From contig JAGRAS010000044.1 of NCBI GenBank assembly GCA_020434465.1, positions 1-9,322 on the forward strand: a stretch of 9,322 nucleotides of DNA. The letters are read 5' to 3'. Shown here one piece after another: positions 6,079-9,322 of the stretch. Position numbers and translations under genes: made by a program. The DNA comes from Bdellovibrionales bacterium. Its GTDB lineage: Bacteria; Bdellovibrionota; UBA2361; JAGRAS01. The notes under the pieces were generated by a model. That model ran no database searches. It was given only the letters and a program-made list of their open reading frames with translations, and was not told where the DNA came from. Numbering within the stretch: position 1 is the first letter of the stretch; each line of letters starts with the position of its first letter.

Positions 6079-8341
6079 CTAATTCCCCTATAACTGATGT
6101 GAAACCCTCATATCCAGACTTCTTAAATGCGGCAAGAACTTTTTCTGAAGACTGCTCATCTTTGCAAAGAGCAAACATTACTCCACCTCCGCCAGCTCCT
6201 GATAATTTTGCACCTAAGGCTCCGTTTTTACGCGCGATCTCTATTAGATCATTTAGCTCTACACCTGAAACATCTAATTTCTCAAGGAGAGCTTGATTTA
6301 AATTCATTAGTTCACCAATTCTTTTAATGTCTCCATTTTCAATAGCCTTGACTGATTCAAGTGCAATTGAATTAATTTCTGAAAAAATCGCGTCATACTC
6401 AGCAGGGTTTTCCTCTCTAGCAGCTCTTACGTTTGCAACCATTTTTGCAGTCAAGCTTTCAATACCTGTAATTCCTACTGTGATGTTTAAACCTTTTAGT
6501 GGAGTTAGTTTTTGCATCATTGGCGGTGAGCCTTTTTTAAATAAAATGAAGTCGCCATAAGTCGCTAAAGTGTTATCAATTCCTGAGGGTGTGCCGTGGA
6601 CTATTTGTTCAGATTTAAATGCTAGAGCATTTACTTCTTCTAAACTTAAGTTAAGACCAAAAGAATTACTTAATGCCTTAATTACTGCTACAGCCATAGC
6701 AGCAGAGCCTCCAAGCCCCATAGCTCTTGGTATATGAGGTGAAATTTCAAATCGTATACCTTTTTCAGCTAATCCTAGTTCATTCAAAATTAATACCAAT
6801 GATTCATAAATTGAATATTTGAACTTTTCTCCTTTTAAAAGTGTCTTTTCAACACCCCATTTAGGGATTAGTACATGAATTCCTTTTTCAATTTCTTCAG
6901 CTTTAGCCTCAATAGCTAAAGGAATGCTGGCAGCAACTGCATGAGTTCCGTAAACAACAGCATGCTCACCAAATAAAATCACCTTACCACCACCTAAACC
7001 AACTTTTCCGTCCACTGAGCCTCCCGATCTTGTCTTAAAATTTGTAATCTTTTTTTGTGATTTAATGTTCTTTACAATTTCTTTTGCTTTCCAAACTTTG
7101 ATTTCGCCATGCTCAATTAGCTCTTCTACAACTTCATCAAAAATATCTTCGGTCGCTCCAGCTGCAGAAGCCACTGTTCGCGCATGTAATGACATGTGCC
7201 CTCGCTGAATACCCTCAGTAGAAAGTGCTTTAATGGCAGAAAAATTTTGTGCAAGGCCAACAGCTCCCATGACCTCTGCTAGTTCTTTTGCAGATGAAAT
7301 TCCCATGATACGATGGCAAATTCGTACGAGAGGGTTTGATTCAAGCGGGCCACCAACTGTGCCGACTTTAATTGGGATTTCTAATAATCCGCAGAGTGCA
7401 CCCTCCTCATCTTTATACCATTTAGTTAGAGATTTATAAGAGTTTCCTCGTGCAGCATAAGCGTGTGCAGCAGCTTCAATCGCGCGCCAGTCATTACCAG
7501 TAGCGATGGCAACAGCATCAATTCCATTCATTATTCCTTTGTTATGTGTTGCTGCACGATATGGATCTACCACAGCAAAATCATTTGCTAAAATAATTCC
7601 ATCACGAATTTGTTCAGCTTGCAGTTTGTCACTAGCTAGTTGCTCAAGAGGAATGCGAGTTTTCGCTTTAACTAATGATCTGTCACTCAGATTGGATAAG
7701 ATTCTTAAAAAAACCGTGCCTCCAGAAATTTTTTCAATTAATGAAGCAACACCTTCACACATACTATTAATAAGATTTGCTCCCATGGCATCTTTTGTAT
7801 CCACAATTAGATGAACAACAAGCATATCTCCGCGATTGATTGACGAAGGGTGAATAACTACTTCCACATCTTTTGCACCACCACCACGGGCAAACATTCT
7901 TGGATGTAAACTATTTGCTAAGTTAAGAATTTCCTCTTTATTTTGTAGTAACAATTGTTTAGCACGAATTGGTTTAGGAATATCAACAACTTGAATTTGG
8001 CCAATTAAATGAGATGAGTCTAAATTACTTTGAAAACCGCCGCTGGGTCTTGCCGTTTTAGCGGCATTACTAACTGCTGCTATAATTGATGGTTCTTCAA
8101 CAGCCATGGGAACGGCATAATCTTTTCCGTTTATTAGAAAATTTAATCCAATCCCAATAGGCAAACTAAAAACACCAATAACATTTTCTATCATGCGATC
8201 AGCGTGCTCAATATTTAGCAAAGATTGACCACTACACAGCGAGTTGAATTCACTTGGCGAGATAAAATCTCTATCACGTAGAACTTTTAAGCGTTCAATT
8301 ATGCTTAGTTCATAGAACTTGGGAATTCTGGATCTTTCCAT
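6047..8341 (-). CDS. Bifunctional HMG-CoA reductase (class II) / mevalonate kinase fusion
   Basis: One uninterrupted 764-aa frame carrying two complete enzymes of consecutive mevalonate-pathway steps. Residues 1 to about 428 are a class II (P. mevalonii-type) HMG-CoA reductase: ENVIGVFSLPIGI (52-64), VEEPS with E83, DAMGAN (184-189), THNKG with K268, GNDW with D284, and GHMSLHA with H382, so the Glu/Lys/Asp/His catalytic set is intact. The NAD-selecting Asp of P. mevalonii appears replaced (LANSLHP), so cofactor preference may differ. After a polar Lys/Ser/Gly linker (about 425-446), residues 447-752 are a GHMP-family mevalonate kinase. Its motifs are GKVILFGEHAVVYG (452-465, K453), PRAMGLGGSAA (538-548; the usual SS is GS), E578, GTPSGID with catalytic D589, and SGAGGGG (714-720). 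The ATG at 8341 directly follows an in-frame TAG and aligns with the family start; its SD is weak. The enzyme should be cytosolic. No stop or frame change was seen at the junction. Confidence 0.93.
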   Translation of the reverse strand: MERSRIPKFYELSIIERLKVLRDRDFISPSEFNSLCSGQSLLNIEHADRMIENVIGVFSLPIGIGLNFLINGKDYAVPMAVEEPSIIAAVSNAAKTARPSGGFQSNLDSSHLIGQIQVVDIPKPIRAKQLLLQNKEEILNLANSLHPRMFARGGGAKDVEVVIHPSSINRGDMLVVHLIVDTKDAMGANLINSMCEGVASLIEKISGGTVFLRILSNLSDRSLVKAKTRIPLEQLASDKLQAEQIRDGIILANDFAVVDPYRAATHNKGIMNGIDAVAIATGNDWRAIEAAAHAYAARGNSYKSLTKWYKDEEGALCGLLEIPIKVGTVGGPLESNPLVRICHRIMGISSAKELAEVMGAVGLAQNFSAIKALSTEGIQRGHMSLHARTVASAAGATEDIFDEVVEELIEHGEIKVWKAKEIVKNIKSQKKITNFKTRSGGSVDGKVGLGGGKVILFGEHAVVYGTHAVAASIPLAIEAKAEEIEKGIHVLIPKWGVEKTLLKGEKFKYSIYESLVLILNELGLAEKGIRFEISPHIPRAMGLGGSAAMAVAVIKALSNSFGLNLSLEEVNALAFKSEQIVHGTPSGIDNTLATYGDFILFKKGSPPMMQKLTPLKGLNITVGITGIESLTAKMVANVRAAREENPAEYDAIFSEINSIALESVKAIENGDIKRIGELMNLNQALLEKLDVSGVELNDLIEIARKNGALGAKLSGAGGGGVMFALCKDEQSSEKVLAAFKKSGYEGFTSVIGELDDASKQAANQ
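7013..7025 (-). promoter_or_regulatory. Possible internal ribosome binding site and GTG start for a stand-alone mevalonate kinase
   Basis: On the minus strand GGGAGG (plus 7020-7025) is followed after 4 nt by an in-frame GTG (plus 7013-7015), codon 443 of the fusion gene. This is exactly in the linker, nine codons before the kinase motif that begins GKVILFGEH. Initiation here would give a complete 322-aa mevalonate kinase. The SD is stronger than the one at the gene's annotated start. The same bases also encode the linker residues SGGSV, so coincidence is possible. Confidence 0.35.
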
Positions 8342-8550
8342 CTACTTTAAACCGATAAAGAATTTTTTAAGTCCATAATCTATACGGGGTTAGAAAATTA
8401 ATCAAAGTTTTGGACTTCAAACAAAAATGCTTAACTCCCTGACAAACTAAGCTATTGATAATCCACATTATCCATCACTAATTTTTTGGGGTGCCCTTGA
8501 GTTCAAAATCCCGGTTTCGCCCTTAATCGGCTTCAGCTAGAGTATTCTTT
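8342..8550. other. Divergent intergenic region with two hairpin/palindrome elements
   Basis: This spacer separates the mevalonate operon from the nucleotidyltransferase-like gene. Besides the leftward promoter it holds a perfect palindrome GATAAT-CCAC-ATTATC (8457-8472) and a hairpin CCGGTT...AATCGG (8511-8530, 8-nt loop, one wobble pair) ending 20 nt before the GTG start. TTGATA (8455-8460) could be a rightward -35, with ACTAAT (8477-8482) 16 nt later; the palindrome would then sit over the spacer like an operator. These are readings by eye and none is secure. Confidence 0.35.
8377..8405 (-). promoter_or_regulatory. Candidate promoter of the HMGR-MVK/idi operon
   Basis: On the minus strand TTGATT (plus 8400-8405) and TAGATT (plus 8377-8382) are separated by exactly 17 nt; each matches four of six consensus bases. 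The start would be near 8370, leaving a leader of about 30 nt before the ATG at 8341. Spacing and position are good, the boxes are mediocre. Confidence 0.4.
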
Positions 8551-9228
8551 GTGCAAGAAGTTCATAATCCATATCATGCAGCTATTGAAACGCTTAACTT
8601 AGCAGGAGCTGACTATGTAATAGTAGGAGGTTTTTCCTTAATTATGCATGGCAGCAATAGATTTACCCCTGATATTAACGTTGCTGTTAGTTTAGAAAAT
8701 GATAATCCGATTAAATTTGTTTCTGCTATTATTGACGCTGGTTTAGAGCCACCAGTTGGAGTTAATACAAGTTTGTATGCTGATCCAGAGATTCGAAGTA
8801 AGTGGTTTAATGAAAAAAGTATGCGATTTCTTATTTTCACTGATAAGGAGTTGCCGACTTTTAGTATTCAGTTATTCAATGAGTATCCACAACCGATGTC
8901 GTTTCCAGAGCTTTTAGCTGATAGCGTGGAAATAGATATTGCTGGTCACAAAACAAAAATTTGTTCTAAACAACACTTGATTGCGATGAAAAAGATTGCA
9001 TGGAGAAATCAAGATCGAGATGATGTTGAAGTTTTAACATTGATTGATTCACTTGGTGATAAAATCTTTTCAAAAGATGAAATTGATAAATTAGTCGCTA
9101 TTGAAGAGGGATCTTTTGCTCGTGAGCGCTTACTTAGTCTTTATGATTTTAATCAAATGACCCATTCTGAAAAAGCTAACTGGTTAAAGAACATGCTTAC
9201 TGCGCTTGGTGGGTTTTGTATTTTATAG
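8551..9228 (+). CDS. Nucleotidyltransferase-like protein (AbiEii/DUF6036-type fold), variant active site
   Basis: The N-terminal half resembles the small nucleotidyltransferase fold seen in AbiEii/MNT-type and DUF6036 proteins: DYVIVGGFSLIMHG (21-34) is the helix-turn preceding the catalytic strand, and RFTPDIN (37-43) is the catalytic strand. A third acidic position is plausible at VEIDIAG (126-132, D129). KKIAWRNQDRDDVEVL (147-162) is the typical C-terminal helix (K..A.R..D..D...L). The canonical DxD is here D41-I-N43, so one metal ligand is missing and catalysis may be lost or altered. The 225-aa chain ends in a helical region with FNQMTHSEKANWL. GTG at 8551 is the only start after the upstream in-frame stop at 8524; no clear SD is present, so expression may be weak. 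No AbiEi-like antitoxin or HEPN partner gene adjoins it, so a toxin-antitoxin role is not supported here. Confidence 0.6.
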   Translation: MQEVHNPYHAAIETLNLAGADYVIVGGFSLIMHGSNRFTPDINVAVSLENDNPIKFVSAIIDAGLEPPVGVNTSLYADPEIRSKWFNEKSMRFLIFTDKELPTFSIQLFNEYPQPMSFPELLADSVEIDIAGHKTKICSKQHLIAMKKIAWRNQDRDDVEVLTLIDSLGDKIFSKDEIDKLVAIEEGSFARERLLSLYDFNQMTHSEKANWLKNMLTALGGFCIL

Positions 9229-9288
9229 AATTACTTTTAAACTCGGTACACCCCAACATTTTTAAGCAACTACTAAGCTAACACAACG

Positions 9289-9311
9289 ATTACTTCCTTA
9301 GAAGGAGTAAT
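9289..9311 (+). promoter_or_regulatory. Hairpin enclosing the Shine-Dalgarno of the downstream gene
   Basis: ATTACT-T-CCTT (9289-9299) is complementary to AAGGAGTAAT (9302-9311) with one bulged T (9295). The right arm contains the whole SD AAGGAG (9302-9307) of the gene starting at 9315. In the mRNA the stem of about nine pairs with a TAGA loop would hide the ribosome site. As DNA it could equally be an operator. Confidence 0.45.
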
Positions 9312-9314
9312 TAA

Positions 9315-9322
9315 ATGCCACG
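9315..9322 (+). CDS. Start of a plus-strand gene, only M-P-R visible (runs off the right edge)
   Basis: ATG CCA CG at the window end is preceded by a perfect AAGGAG (9302-9307) with 7-nt spacing, the strongest ribosome site in the window, so a highly translated gene probably starts here. CGN encodes Arg whatever the third base, so the protein begins Met-Pro-Arg. Some ribosomal proteins begin this way, but three residues cannot identify it. Confidence 0.5.

Noticed and set aside
6990..7070. The HMGR-MVK junction as an assembly error or frameshift joining two genes
   Set aside because: Both enzymes are full length, the linker is open and polar with no frame change, and the kinase continues in the same frame; a single sequencing error would not produce this. 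Raw reads would still be a useful check.
6066..7814. Several plus-strand open frames lying opposite the HMGR-MVK gene
   Set aside because: They are antisense to a clearly recognised enzyme, lack ribosome sites and have low-complexity, Ser/Pro/Ile-rich products typical of shadow frames.
8495..8530. tRNA-like T-arm (GAGTTCAAAATC) upstream of the nucleotidyltransferase-like gene
   Set aside because: The bases around TTCAAAA do not form the 5-bp T stem, and there is no acceptor, D or anticodon arm nearby; it is a chance match, not a tRNA or an attachment site.
8551..9228. AbiE-type toxin-antitoxin or phage-defence system
   Set aside because: Only a nucleotidyltransferase-like protein is present, with a degraded metal motif, no antitoxin gene beside it and no mobile-element context.
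9315..9322. Naming the right-edge gene as ribosomal protein L20 or S7
   Set aside because: Met-Pro-Arg and a strong SD fit, but three residues cannot identify a protein and no other ribosomal gene is nearby.

Overview
The window is AT-rich, about one third G+C by eye. It reads as a chromosomal segment of a Gram-negative bacterium: there is a lipoprotein M48 protease, several Sec signal peptides and a polytopic membrane glycosyltransferase. It also carries mevalonate-pathway genes (class II HMG-CoA reductase, mevalonate kinase, type I IPP isomerase). Most Gram-negative bacteria lack this pathway. It is known patchily in lineages such as Bdellovibrionota, Myxococcota and some intracellular Gammaproteobacteria, so the host is probably an outlier lineage of that sort; the sequence does not allow a firmer placement. 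No tRNA, rRNA, CRISPR array, transposase or phage gene was seen.

Layout. Positions 1-119 (-) hold the 5' end of a secreted protein. A divergent intergenic region (120-421) follows, with interlocking inverted repeats. Positions 422-3295 (+) form a tight three-gene operon: a secreted SH3-domain protein, an M48 lipoprotein metalloprotease (26-bp overlap) and a TMTC-like GT-C membrane glycosyltransferase with a TPR tail (5-bp gap). A weak terminator-like hairpin follows at about 3349-3375. A clear sigma70-type promoter (3438-3465) then drives a secreted reprolysin-like (M12B) metalloprotease (3507-5069), followed by a very small SET-domain protein (5125-5463). Convergent to these, on the minus strand, are a single 764-aa HMG-CoA reductase/mevalonate kinase fusion (8341-6047) and idi (6078-5530), which overlap by 32 bp. 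Divergent from the fusion is a solitary nucleotidyltransferase-like protein (8551-9228). The window ends on the first codons of a plus-strand gene (9315-) whose Shine-Dalgarno lies inside a hairpin.

How the genes fit together. The fusion protein would carry out two consecutive steps, HMG-CoA to mevalonate to mevalonate-5-phosphate, in one chain, and Idi acts later on IPP. The intermediate enzymes (phosphomevalonate kinase, diphosphomevalonate decarboxylase) and HMG-CoA synthase are not here, so the pathway is split across the genome. The 422-3295 operon looks like an envelope module combining a periplasmic SH3 protein, an envelope protease and a polyprenyl-phosphate-sugar-dependent glycosyltransferase. 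A link between isoprenoid supply and that glycosyltransferase is biochemically reasonable but is inference only.

The points most worth a second look are the HMGR-MVK fusion, with an SD-plus-GTG internal start exactly at the domain junction, and the bacterial TMTC homologue in an operon with a protease. The metzincin with an altered zinc motif, the truncated SET protein and the DxN nucleotidyltransferase each show a non-canonical active site.
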